Source: Saprospiraceae bacterium | Lineage (GTDB): Bacteria; Bacteroidota; Bacteroidia; Chitinophagales; Saprospiraceae | Assembly: GCA_028284395.1 (NCBI GenBank) | Contig: JANQRV010000535.1 | Location: 42,869 to 106,868, forward strand | Length of the DNA: 64,000 nucleotides | Direction of reading: 5' to 3' | In this document: positions 44,229-54,000 of the stretch, in pieces | Layout: each line of letters begins with the position of its first letter | Numbering within the stretch: the first letter of the stretch is position 1 | Notes under the pieces: model-generated | Seen by the model: the letters and a program-made list of their open reading frames with translations, nothing else | Databases searched by the model: none | What the model was told of the DNA's origin: nothing | Made by a program: the position numbers and the translations under genes

Positions 44229-47200
44229 ATGAAGGTTGACCTATCAAGGATCCTACTCCTTGCGCTCCTATTTTTGTCCGTGCAATTTTCCTATGCACAA
44301 AAGTTCACAGCCACAGGTACTGTTACTGATGAAACGGGAGAAGCTCTGATCGGAGCCACTGTTTTAGCGAAAGGAACAACCACTGGTGTTGTTACCGACT
44401 TTGATGGTTCGTATTCGATTTCCGTCGATGGAGATCAAGCCATCCTAGTATTTTCTTACACTGGTTTCACTACACAAGAAATCTCCGTGACCAGTGCGAC
44501 TCCATCTACTGATGTGGTCATGATCCAATCGGCCGAACAACTTTCGGAGGTAGTCGTAACCGGTTATGGTACGACCCGGAAAGAAGCGCTGACCGGATCC
44601 GTCACTACACTCCAAAGTGCTAAATTGGAGTCCGTCCCCTTAGCGTCCGTCGAACAAACGCTTCAGGGCAACATTGCCGGCCTTCAGGCCAATATGGGCA
44701 ATGGCCAACCCGGGGCCAATGTCCAAATCCGGATTCGTGGTCAAGGATCTATTTCCGCTTCCAGCGAACCGCTCTTTGTCATCGATGGGATTCCCGTATT
44801 GTCCAATGATTTTAGTAGTGGTGATAACCCCGATACTGTTGTCGACAGTGATGTCGAATCCAGTAATCCATTGGCGACCATTAACCCAAATGACATTGAG
44901 ACCGTCACTGTCCTGAAAGATGCCTCTGCGACAGCCATTTATGGTGCTCGTGCCGCTAATGGGGTCATTTTGATCACCACTAAAAGTGGTAAGTCCGGAA
45001 AGCCTAAGCTTCGCCTTACCGCCCAGGTCGGTGCCAATGACTGGGCAGTATCTGAAGACAAACGTCTGCGTGGATTAACTGCCGAGGAATATTCACGGCT
45101 CTACGTAGAAGGCTGGGTAAACACTGGAGAAACAGTCGAACAAGCCATCGAAAGATTTAACGGCCGTTACCCGGATCCACTAACCGGACAACCAGCAGTA
45201 GATCTGACGCCGGATGGTAACGGTGGTGTTAACATCGGCACCATTCGCGTCGACAACCGTTGGATCGACGAGCTTACCCGCACTGGCCTCAATCAGGATT
45301 ACAACTTAAGTGTCAGTGGTGGTAATGATGTCATCACCTACTATGCTTCCGGTGGTTACTTCAACCAGGAAGCCCCCATTATCTATTCATCGCTCGATCG
45401 TTATTCTACCCGGCTCAATTTGCGGGTCAAAGCCAGCGATCGCCTTAGAATTACCAATAACCTAAGTATTTCTCGGACCCATCAGCAGGGAATGAACGAT
45501 GGAACCAGATGGGCTAATCCGCTTTACAATGGATACTTACTGGCTCCGGTGATTCCGGCACGTGATGCCGAAGGACGCTTCTACGGCGACCACAAGACTT
45601 TCTTCATGGGAGGAAACAACCCCATCGGCAGTCTCAGCGGTGACGACGACCAGGAGTGGACCATGGTCCGCATCATCGACAACATTACAGGAGAGTATGA
45701 CATTGTCAAGGGCCTGACTTTCAGGACTGCATGGTCGGTAGATCTCCTCAACTACCAAGAAAATTACTTTAGAAATGCCCGCTACGGTGACGGCCGTAAC
45801 AGCAATGGCGATGCCAGCGAATTAACGAGGAATGTAACCAACTGGATTGGTACCCAGACACTGACTTACGACCATACTTTTGGCAGCAACCACAATTTCA
45901 ACGCCCTGGTCGGATATGAAGCTCAGGAAACGACTACTCGTTCTGTGAGAGCTTTCGGTGAAGAGTTTCCTCCCAACTCCCAATTGCGGGTTTTGAGTAA
46001 TGCTGCAGCCGGAGATCCCTCCCAAAGCGCACTCGTCGGGTTTGCCTTTGAATCCATCTTCTCCAGGATCAGCTACAATTACAATTACAAGTACTACCTG
46101 CAGGGGTCGGTACGTCGCGACGGTTCTTCCCGCTTTGGCAGTGACAATCGCTATGGAACATTCTGGTCAGTTGGAGCTTCCTGGCGTTTGGATCAGGAAC
46201 CTTTCGTCCAGGAAATGTCGTTCATTAATGAGCTGAAGTTGAGAACCAGCTATGGAACCACGGGGAATGCTGGCATCGGCAATTTTGACTGGCTGCCGCA
46301 AATTTCGTACAGCGATATCGATTATAACGGCAACCCAGGTGGTGCCTTCCTCGAAATCGGAAACCGGGCCCTGACCTGGGAGCAGAACAATACCTTCAAC
46401 ATCGGTTTGGATTTTGGTCTCTTCAACCGCCTGTCTGGAACCGTCGAATTTTTCAACCGGGAATCCGAGAATCTATTGCTCGATGTACCGGTATCGCGGA
46501 CCACCGGCTTTAGAGATGCTACCCGCAACTTTGGAGCAATGAGAAACCGGGGTCTTGAACTCACCATCAATGCGGATATCGTACGGACCGAAGACGTTAC
46601 CTTCTCCATTGGCGGTAACATCACCTTCATCAAAAATGAGATTACGAAATTGGACGAACCATTTGTGGATGGAACGCACGATCGTTTCCTCAGAATGGAA
46701 GGCAGAGACTACAATGAATACCACGTTTTCGAATGGGCTGGAGTGGATGTACAGACCGGTGCTCCCCTGTTTTACGTCGACGAAAACAAAGAAGCGACCA
46801 CCAGCGACATCAATGACATCGAGCGCTACTTCATCGGCAAATCGGGAACACCAGACTTCTTTGGAGGTTTTAATACTAATTTCCGTTGGAAAGGTTTTTC
46901 CATCGATGCCCAGTTTAATTACAGCTGGAACAACTGGCTGTACGATGCAACGGCGTGGGTACTCCAGGGTGACGGTCGTTTCACCCCCAGAAGTCAGACC
47001 AACCTGGTCCTAAATCGCTGGCAGCAGCCCGGCGACGTTACCGATGTACCTCAGTTTTCTTGGGGTAACCGTAGCAACAGTAACCTTAGAGGTTCTTCCC
47101 GCTTTATTCACGACGGTACCTACATTCGCTTGCGGAATCTGACTATTGGGTATCAATTGCCCACCGCTGTGATCGAGAAAGTCCGGTTATCGTCCGCAAG

Positions 47201-47345
47201 AATTTATCTGCGCGGTACGAACCTCCTGACCTGGACTCGCGACGAAAACCTTTATTTAGACCCGGAAGCTTCCATCAATGGTCTTGTCAATTCGCCGGTT
47301 CCGAATATGAAGACGGCATCGATCGGGATCGATCTTGGATTTTAA
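44229..47345 (+). CDS. SusC/RagA-family TonB-dependent outer-membrane transporter
   Basis: 1038 aa. Signal peptide (ILLLALLFLSVQFSYAQ), carboxypeptidase-D regulatory-like domain (~24-100, ATGTVTDETGEALIGATVLA, FDGSYSISVDGDQ), the TonB box-adjacent VVVTGYGT, and a plug domain ending in VLKDASATAIYGARAANGVI (~232-251). The barrel contains repeated aromatic beta-strands and ends in ASIGIDLGF with a C-terminal Phe. It pairs with the SusD gene 37 nt downstream. Substrate not determinable; no enzyme genes are attached to this pair. Confidence 0.95.
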   Translation: MKVDLSRILLLALLFLSVQFSYAQKFTATGTVTDETGEALIGATVLAKGTTTGVVTDFDGSYSISVDGDQAILVFSYTGFTTQEISVTSATPSTDVVMIQSAEQLSEVVVTGYGTTRKEALTGSVTTLQSAKLESVPLASVEQTLQGNIAGLQANMGNGQPGANVQIRIRGQGSISASSEPLFVIDGIPVLSNDFSSGDNPDTVVDSDVESSNPLATINPNDIETVTVLKDASATAIYGARAANGVILITTKSGKSGKPKLRLTAQVGANDWAVSEDKRLRGLTAEEYSRLYVEGWVNTGETVEQAIERFNGRYPDPLTGQPAVDLTPDGNGGVNIGTIRVDNRWIDELTRTGLNQDYNLSVSGGNDVITYYASGGYFNQEAPIIYSSLDRYSTRLNLRVKASDRLRITNNLSISRTHQQGMNDGTRWANPLYNGYLLAPVIPARDAEGRFYGDHKTFFMGGNNPIGSLSGDDDQEWTMVRIIDNITGEYDIVKGLTFRTAWSVDLLNYQENYFRNARYGDGRNSNGDASELTRNVTNWIGTQTLTYDHTFGSNHNFNALVGYEAQETTTRSVRAFGEEFPPNSQLRVLSNAAAGDPSQSALVGFAFESIFSRISYNYNYKYYLQGSVRRDGSSRFGSDNRYGTFWSVGASWRLDQEPFVQEMSFINELKLRTSYGTTGNAGIGNFDWLPQISYSDIDYNGNPGGAFLEIGNRALTWEQNNTFNIGLDFGLFNRLSGTVEFFNRESENLLLDVPVSRTTGFRDATRNFGAMRNRGLELTINADIVRTEDVTFSIGGNITFIKNEITKLDEPFVDGTHDRFLRMEGRDYNEYHVFEWAGVDVQTGAPLFYVDENKEATTSDINDIERYFIGKSGTPDFFGGFNTNFRWKGFSIDAQFNYSWNNWLYDATAWVLQGDGRFTPRSQTNLVLNRWQQPGDVTDVPQFSWGNRSNSNLRGSSRFIHDGTYIRLRNLTIGYQLPTAVIEKVRLSSARIYLRGTNLLTWTRDENLYLDPEASINGLVNSPVPNMKTASIGIDLGF

Positions 47346-47382
47346 ACCGGTTACTGTTTAGTTCACTAAAAAATTGAAAAAA

Positions 47383-48777
47383 ATGAAACGCTTTAAAAAT
47401 ATTTTTGCTTTAATCCTGATGTTAAGTGCAACTTCCTGTGGAGAGGAATTGCTGGACATCACTCCCAGCACGGCACTGCCACCGGACATTGCCATCCAAA
47501 GTGTGGCTGACATGGAAACTGTGCTGTTGGGCGTTTACTCTCAAATGCAAAACTCTGACTATTACGGTCGATATTTCATCCTCGTTCCGGACGTCATGTC
47601 GGATGATGTCAAACAAAATGCCAGTGCAAACCGGGCCAAAGAATGGGCCGAGTTCAATGGTAATGAAATTGATTTCATCGCTGAAGAGATTTGGACCGAG
47701 GTATACGAAGTCATTCTCCGTGCCAATACCGTCATCAATTCCGGCCTGGAGTTTCCGGCCGCGGTCAAGGATCTAGGCGACCAACTCCTGGGAGAGGCCT
47801 ATGCCATCAGAGCCCTTGCACACTTTGACATCGCCCGCATTTACGCTCAGACTTACAACTTTTCCAGTGGTGGAAGCCACCCCGGCGTACCGATCGTAAC
47901 TGAATTCGATCCGGATGCGGAACCAACGCGTGCTACCGTAGGGGAAGTTTACCAGGCAGTGCTCTCGGACCTTGACCGATCCATCAGTTTGATGAATCAG
48001 TCCCGCGGTACGGGCTTTTTCTCAAGAGATGCCGCCGTGGCACTGCAGGCAAGAATTGCTCTTTATATGAGTGATTTTGCCAAGGCAGAGAGTCTCGCTT
48101 CACAAGTGATCGATGGGGGTAACTTTTCCCTAACTTCGACGGAAGGGTACCTGGACGCCTGGGCTGCCAACGGCTCTGCACCCGACGTAATTTTCGAAGT
48201 TATTATGACAGAATCGGATAACAACGGTGGAGATGCACTCGGAAGAATGTATATCAATGAGGGATATGGCGATTACCTGCCCTCTCTGGACCTGGTCAAT
48301 CTGATCGATTCCAACGACATCAGAAGTCAACTTTTCAAATTCGACGAAACCCTCGCTGGAGTTTATGGAACCATTCGGGTCAATAAGTTTCCGAATATCA
48401 ATGGCGAAGATAACACCCCCGTTATCCGTCTCTCCGAATTGTACCTCATCCGAGCGGAAGCCAGGGCCATGACAGGCAATGAAGCCGGTGCCATCGAGGA
48501 TCTAATGACCATTCGCCAACGGGCCTGGCCTACTGCACCAGCGGTCACGGCTACCGGCGAAGCGTTGTTGGATGAAATTGAACGTGAAAAGAGAATCGAA
48601 CTAATGTTTGAAGGACATCGTCTTTGGGACCTGATGCGCAAAGGCAGAAGCGTTATGCGAACCGACTGCACTGCGCCCATTTGTGAAATAAACTATCCAA
48701 ACGAACGGTTCATCCTGCCGATTCCGCAACAGGAATTGGTAGCGAATCCAAACATCTCGCAAAATCCTGGTTACTGA
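47383..48777 (+). CDS. SusD/RagB-family lipoprotein
   Basis: 464 aa from the ATG at 47383; a TTG three codons earlier is in frame but less likely. Lipobox ILMLSATSC near residue 19. SusD features: GEELLDITPSTALPPD after the lipobox, LLGEAYAIRALAHFDIARIY (~140-160), AAVALQARIALYMSDFAKAE, and the C-terminal LSELYLIRAEARAMTGNEAG with RIELMFEGHRLWDLMRKGR. It ends in NPNISQNPGY, the typical SusD tail. A strong terminator begins 32 nt after the stop, so this is a two-gene operon. Confidence 0.94.
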   Translation: MKRFKNIFALILMLSATSCGEELLDITPSTALPPDIAIQSVADMETVLLGVYSQMQNSDYYGRYFILVPDVMSDDVKQNASANRAKEWAEFNGNEIDFIAEEIWTEVYEVILRANTVINSGLEFPAAVKDLGDQLLGEAYAIRALAHFDIARIYAQTYNFSSGGSHPGVPIVTEFDPDAEPTRATVGEVYQAVLSDLDRSISLMNQSRGTGFFSRDAAVALQARIALYMSDFAKAESLASQVIDGGNFSLTSTEGYLDAWAANGSAPDVIFEVIMTESDNNGGDALGRMYINEGYGDYLPSLDLVNLIDSNDIRSQLFKFDETLAGVYGTIRVNKFPNINGEDNTPVIRLSELYLIRAEARAMTGNEAGAIEDLMTIRQRAWPTAPAVTATGEALLDEIEREKRIELMFEGHRLWDLMRKGRSVMRTDCTAPICEINYPNERFILPIPQQELVANPNISQNPGY

Positions 48778-48808
48778 TTTTTTGTGATCAGAACTGAATA
48801 CCGAACGG

Positions 48809-48839
48809 AGAGGGGCTTGAACAATCAAGCCCCTCTTTT
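48809..48839 (+). terminator. rho-independent terminator after susD
   Basis: AGAGGGGCTTGA (48809-48820), loop ACAA, perfect complement (48825-48836), then TTTT. It closes the SusC/SusD operon. Confidence 0.85.
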
Positions 48840-48938
48840 CAGTTGTAGAGACGTAAGACTTTGGAAAAGTAGGAGATAAGACATTTTTGCAAGCCGGTTC
48901 TTATTAACTTACCGACGAATGTCTTCAATTCCGCTGTT

Positions 48939-50147
48939 ATGTTTGCCCGACTAATTACATTGATTGGACTCTGCCTGGTACTATCCTTCGCAAATTGTAG
49001 CCGCGAGGTCGAGCAATTACCTACTCCCGCAGAAGGCCCTCAATTTTCAAACAATCCATCTTCCGGTTCCCACTTAGTTACCATTTTAGAAGACGAATTT
49101 CAAGGTATTCCGATTGTCCTGATTGGCGATGCGATGATCCGATCGTCCACATCAGCCAATGAAGATATAGCCAGTGATCCGGTCTCTGAAGAATGGCGCT
49201 TCATTACCGCTTTTCAAAGGGAACTCAATGACATCATCCTTCAATTGTCGCCGGTCACAGAAAATGAAAATGAAGTCCTTGTACAAGATCAGCTGGGCAA
49301 CCACTGGAACCTCTTTGGAGTAGCCGTCGAAGGCCCATGGACAGGAGCCCAGATGCAATCCTTAAACACCGGCACGGGGTATTGGTTTGCCTTTAGTGCC
49401 ATGTACCCAGGATTGTCCATCCACGGGGAGTCGATCCGAGAACAGGGATCTACCAGCCCTCCCGCAGAAGCATGGCTCATCCCTACCAATACCGTTGTCA
49501 ATGCCTCAGGACTTGACGGAATTCCCGCCATCAATCATCCACGTTTCCTACCTTTCTCAAAAGAAAGTACTCAGGACATCGATGTGTATATTTCACCGTC
49601 AGACCTAATGGCCGTGGTTAGAATCAATGGGGAGACCAAGGCCTACCCCTACCCCATTCTCGATTACCATGAGATCGTTAATGATGTGGTCGGTGGCACT
49701 CCGATCAGTCTAACCTATTGTCCCCTCACCGGTACTACCAAGATTTGGGACCGCAGTTCTGACTCCGGCGACCTGTTTGGTGTTTCCGGCCTATTGTATA
49801 ACAGCAATCTGATGCCTTTCGACCGACGCACACAGTCAATCTGGCACCAATTGGAGGGATGGTGTGTCAATGGTCCAAGAAAAGGAGAAAGAATGGCCTT
49901 GATACACCATTTAGAAATGTCGTGGTCTACCTTTCAAGACCTGTTTGACAACGGCAAGGTGCTTTCAACGGAAACTGGCTTCGATCGTATTTACACTCGA
50001 TACCCCTATGGAGATTACCGCGAAAATCACGATATCATTCTATTTCCGCTCGCTTTCCGAGATATGCGACTACCCAGTAAAGAAAAGGTATTTGCTGTGA
50101 TTGCCAATGGCACCGCCAAGGTCTATCGCGCTGCCCAATTTCTCTGA
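48939..50147 (+). CDS. DUF3179-domain lipoprotein
   Basis: 402 aa. Lipobox LVLSFANC near residue 20. The C-terminal half (~200-400) carries the DUF3179 pattern: MAVVRINGETKAYPYPILDY, HEIVNDVVGGTPISLTYCPL, TGTTKIWDR, with SIWHQLEGWCVNGPRKGER. The N-terminal half (~40-190) is a separate beta-rich segment (GIPIVLIGDAMIRSSTSANE). DUF3179 proteins are exported and of unknown biochemical role; the conserved Cys in TYCPLTG may be functional. The gene is beyond the SusD terminator and convergent with the Nudix regulator (8 nt between the stops). Confidence 0.88.
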   Translation: MFARLITLIGLCLVLSFANCSREVEQLPTPAEGPQFSNNPSSGSHLVTILEDEFQGIPIVLIGDAMIRSSTSANEDIASDPVSEEWRFITAFQRELNDIILQLSPVTENENEVLVQDQLGNHWNLFGVAVEGPWTGAQMQSLNTGTGYWFAFSAMYPGLSIHGESIREQGSTSPPAEAWLIPTNTVVNASGLDGIPAINHPRFLPFSKESTQDIDVYISPSDLMAVVRINGETKAYPYPILDYHEIVNDVVGGTPISLTYCPLTGTTKIWDRSSDSGDLFGVSGLLYNSNLMPFDRRTQSIWHQLEGWCVNGPRKGERMALIHHLEMSWSTFQDLFDNGKVLSTETGFDRIYTRYPYGDYRENHDIILFPLAFRDMRLPSKEKVFAVIANGTAKVYRAAQFL

Positions 50148-50155
50148 GAGGCCAA

Positions 50156-50947
50156 CTAGAAGCCCAGCTTAATTTTTTCCTCAAGGGCTTCCATATACTT
50201 ACTTCGATCGAATTTGTAGAGGTTTGGAGACCGATGCCCCTTACCCGTTCTCCGCTCATCAAGTTGGATTAATGTCTTGCCGGCCAATAGTTTCTTACGA
50301 AAGTTTCGTCGGTCGATCGGTCGATCAAGAATGATCTCATAAAGTCTTTGTAACTCGGGTAGCGTGAAGGAATTGGGCAGCAGTTGGAGTGCGACCGGGT
50401 GAATCTGAATGTCCATTTTTAAGGTATCTACCGCTTTTCCAATCATTTCAGCATGGTCCATAATGAGCCCGGGAAGCTCTTCTACGTTCGCCCAGATACA
50501 GGCTTCGGTAAATACATCTGCTTGAGGCTTTACTGCTTCATAGTCTACTAATGCGTAATAGCCAATGGTCACAAATCGCCGGAAGAACCATTCGGCCCGT
50601 TGCCGTTCAATACCAAGGGAAGAGATGAAGGCTTGCATCTGTTCGGGGTAGTATCGGGAAGCTTTGCCAAAAGCGTGAAACTGTTGCAGAAAAATCTGGT
50701 CCAATCCCGTGCGCTCCTTCAAGTTTCGAAGGGCTGCTGCATCAACATCCTCATCTTTCCGGATGAACCCACTCGGCAGAAATAACAGATCCTGTTTGAA
50801 AAACTTCAGTAAAAGTACTTTTAATTGGTTGTCGTGAAAGCTGAAGATCACACAATCGATCGACAACTGGGGAATCATTTGTTGGACGCTCGACTGAAGG
50901 TGAGCCTCAATACGATCCCGCATTTTCTTTGGGTTCATTGGTGTCAT
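50156..50947 (-). CDS. NrtR/AraR-like Nudix-fold transcriptional regulator
   Basis: 263 aa if started at the ATG at 50947; ATGs at 50938 and 50923 are alternatives, and a GTG at 50986 would put the operator inside the gene. The N-terminal Nudix domain (~26-165) has a degenerate box, GFIRKDEDVDAAALRNLKER (60-79): Asn replaces the Glu after Arg74 and Arg79 replaces another catalytic Glu. The C-terminal winged helix (~190-250) shows LPELQRLYEIILDRPIDRRN, FRKKLLAGKTLIQLDERRTG and RSPNLYKFD. Such proteins sense NAD-derived ligands or sugars (arabinose in Bacteroides AraR) rather than hydrolysing them. It diverges from the ThuA operon, its likely target. Confidence 0.88.
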   Translation of the reverse strand: MTPMNPKKMRDRIEAHLQSSVQQMIPQLSIDCVIFSFHDNQLKVLLLKFFKQDLLFLPSGFIRKDEDVDAAALRNLKERTGLDQIFLQQFHAFGKASRYYPEQMQAFISSLGIERQRAEWFFRRFVTIGYYALVDYEAVKPQADVFTEACIWANVEELPGLIMDHAEMIGKAVDTLKMDIQIHPVALQLLPNSFTLPELQRLYEIILDRPIDRRNFRKKLLAGKTLIQLDERRTGKGHRSPNLYKFDRSKYMEALEEKIKLGF

Positions 50948-50954
50948 ATGATCC

Positions 50955-50962
50955 CAAAGATA
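50955..50962 (-). promoter_or_regulatory. -7 element TATCTTTG for the Nudix regulator
   Basis: Exact TAnnTTTG match on the minus strand. A start about 7 nt further would fall at the first ATG (50947), favouring initiation at 50938 or 50923, or a leaderless mRNA. Confidence 0.5.
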
Positions 50963-50970
50963 AAAATTAA

Positions 50971-50987
50971 TGTGTAAGAAATACACA
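50971..50987. promoter_or_regulatory. palindromic operator TGTGTA-N5-TACACA
   Basis: Perfect 6-bp arms around AGAAA, located between two divergent TAnnTTTG elements (50955-50962 minus, 51003-51010 plus). The position is ideal for the Nudix regulator to repress both promoters. No second perfect copy was noticed in the window. Confidence 0.6.
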
Positions 50988-51002
50988 ATGAAAATATTTT
51001 CG

Positions 51003-51010
51003 TATCTTTG
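51003..51010 (+). promoter_or_regulatory. -7 element TATCTTTG for the ThuA/dehydrogenase operon
   Basis: Exact TAnnTTTG match, 24 nt before the ATG at 51035 and 15 nt after the operator. A dyad CTTTG-TGTA-CAAAG (51006-51019) overlaps it. Confidence 0.6.
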
Positions 51011-51034
51011 TGTACAAAGTACGCATTGAAAGTC

Positions 51035-54000
51035 ATGAAAAGAGTCCTTCTTTACCTCCTACTCCTGGCTGTAATCGGCTGGGGCATCAAGAAAATATTT
51101 TTCACCAAGAAGCGTTTTGTCTCCGTCCTGGTTTTCTCCAAAACCGAGCAGTTCAGACATGCTTCGATCGAAGCCGGGAAAACGGCGATTCTGAAGTTAG
51201 GTGAGCAAAATGGTTTCCGCGTAGACACCACGGAGGATGCTGACATCTTCAAGGAAAAAACGCTGCAGGAATACAATGTAATAGTCTTCCTGAATACCAC
51301 CGGAGATATCCTCAACGAAGCTCAACAATTGGAATTCAATCGGTTCATTCAAGCGGGTGGAGGCTTTGTCGGTATCCACGCTGCAGCGGATACGGAATAC
51401 GATTGGAATTGGTATGGCCAATTGGTTGGCGCCTATTTCAATGGCCATCCCAGTGACCCAAACGTTCGGGAAGCGGATATCGAACTGGTAGTGTCGGAGC
51501 ACCTTTCGACGAAGATGTTGCCCGATCACTGGCACTGTAATGACGAGTGGTACAACTACAAGGAGATCAACCCCAATATTACGGTTTTACTAAACCTCGA
51601 TGAGTCTTCTTATGAAGGTGGAACCAACGGTGAGGAACACCCTATAGCTTGGTGTCACGAGTTCGATGGAGGAAGAGCGTGGTATACCGGTCGGGGTCAT
51701 ACCGAAGAATCCTTTAGCGAATCCCTTTTTCTACAACACCTTCTGGGCGGAATTAATTATGCTGCCGGTGCGGGCGAATCGGTAGACTTCAACAAGGCAT
51801 ACGTTGCTCCGGAGGAGAATCGCTTCGAAAAAGTGGTGCTGGAGGATCACTTGCAAGAACCGATGGAACTGGAAATGCTGCCGGACGGACGGCTACTTTA
51901 TATTCAAAGGGGAGGAGAACTCCGTATTTTCGATCCAGCGGTTGACAGCTCTGCTTTGGTGCAACAGCTCGAGGTTTTTTCTGGCCTGGAAGATGGTCTG
52001 TTGGGGCTTGCCTTGGATCCGGATTTCAAAAACAACAATTGGCTGTATTTGTTTTATTCCGATCCGGTGGAGTCACACCAAAATGTTTCCCGCTTTGCCA
52101 TGGGTGTAGACTACAAGACCCTTGATTTAAGTTCCGAAAAAGTACTTTTACAGATTCCCACGCAACGCGAGGAGTGTTGTCATTCAGCCGGCAGTCTGGA
52201 ATTTGGACCGGGCGGCCTACTTTACATTGCTACGGGAGACAACACCAACCCTCATGCATCGGATGGATACTCTCCCAGCGATGAGCTACCGGGTCGCAGT
52301 CCTTGGGATGCCCAGAAATCGTCGGCCAACACCAACGATCTACGCGGGAAGATCCTGCGGATCAAACCGGAAGCGGATGGTTCTTACTCCATCCCGGAAG
52401 GCAATCTTTTTGCCGAAGCCGGATCGGAAGGTCGACCGGAAATCTATGTAATGGGGTGCCGGAATCCATTTCGGATTTCGGTCGATCAGCGTACAGGTTA
52501 TCTGTACTGGGGTGATGTGGGGCCGGATGCTGGACAAGATAGCCTCCACAGAGGCCCCCGTGGTCACGACGAAGTCAACCAGGCTCGTCAAGCCGGTTTT
52601 TTCGGCTGGCCATATTTCATCGCCGACAACAAACCCTATCATAAGTATGATTTCGCCAATAAAGGGTCCGGCAAAGAACACGATCCGGCAAAACCACTGA
52701 ACCGATCGCCCAATAACACCGGATCGGAAAGTCTACCACCAGCACAACCAGCCTTCATCTGGTATCCATACGCAGCTTCAAAGGAATTCCCCTTGGTCGG
52801 GGACGGCGGACGCAACGCTATGGCAGGCCCCGTCTTTTATCTGGACGATTATCCGGCAAGCGACCGTCGATTCCCAGATTATTACGATGGCAAATTTTTT
52901 TCGTACGACTGGATGAGAGGATGGATCATGGCGGTAACCATAGATGAAGAGGGGAACTTTGTGAGAATGAACCGCTTTCTTCCCAATATGAAATTCAACA
53001 ATCCGACTGATATCATTCTCAGCCCACAAGGAGATATGTACCTCCTGGAATATGGGACCGTTTGGTTCTCTGAAAACCCGGATGCCCGGCTGGTACATCT
53101 AAAATACACTGCCGGCAATAGAAAGCCTTTTGCCCGAATAGATGCCAACAAACCGGTCGGATCTGCGCCTCTAGTCGTTCAGTTCAAAGGCGATAATTCG
53201 GAAGACTATGATGGAGATGCTCTTTCTTACGAATGGTTTTTTGGTGATGCCAGTTCGAAAGAAGCAAACCCGGTTCACACCTTTCAAAAGCCGGGAAAAT
53301 ATGAAGTTCGCCTGGTCATTAAAGACCCACATGGAGAAACTTCTGAAACCACTACGGAGATTTTGGTGGGCAATGACTTGCCGGTCTTAGCCTGGGAATT
53401 CGAAGACAACCGAACCTTCTATTGGGATGAGCAAGAAATCAATTATGCGGTAACAGTTGTCGACAAAGAAGACGGTATGATTGGCAATGGCATTCGCCCT
53501 GAGCAAGTCAACATCAGTATCGACTACCTCGAAAGAGGTTATGATGCCAATGAGATCGCACTGGGTCACCAGGCAATGAAAGAACAATCTGCTTTCCTCT
53601 TGGGTAAACAACTCATGGATGGCTCCGATTGCGGTACCTGCCATCAGTCCGAAATCCTTTCCGTAGGACCCAAGTATCAGGATATTGCCGAAAAATATCG
53701 GTCTGACAAGAAAGCAGAGACTTATCTCGCCAACAAGATCATCAACGGTGGGACCGGGGTATGGGGAAAAATAGCCATGGCAGCCCACCCTCAGTTATCG
53801 CAAAGCGAAGCCCGCCAGATGGCCAGGTACATTTTATCCCTAGCGGAACAAGAAACCAAAATCAATAACACCCTGCCGCCAATCGGTTCCTATCGTCTGG
53901 ATCAACATGCATCCGATAACGCGGAGGGCAAATACATTTTGACCGCTTCCTACACCGATCGGGGCGGTCCGGAAATTGGCCCACTCACTGCTCGGGAAGT

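Noticed and set aside
50156..50986. Longer start for the Nudix regulator at a GTG
   Set aside because: It would place the palindromic operator and its own -7 element inside the coding region.
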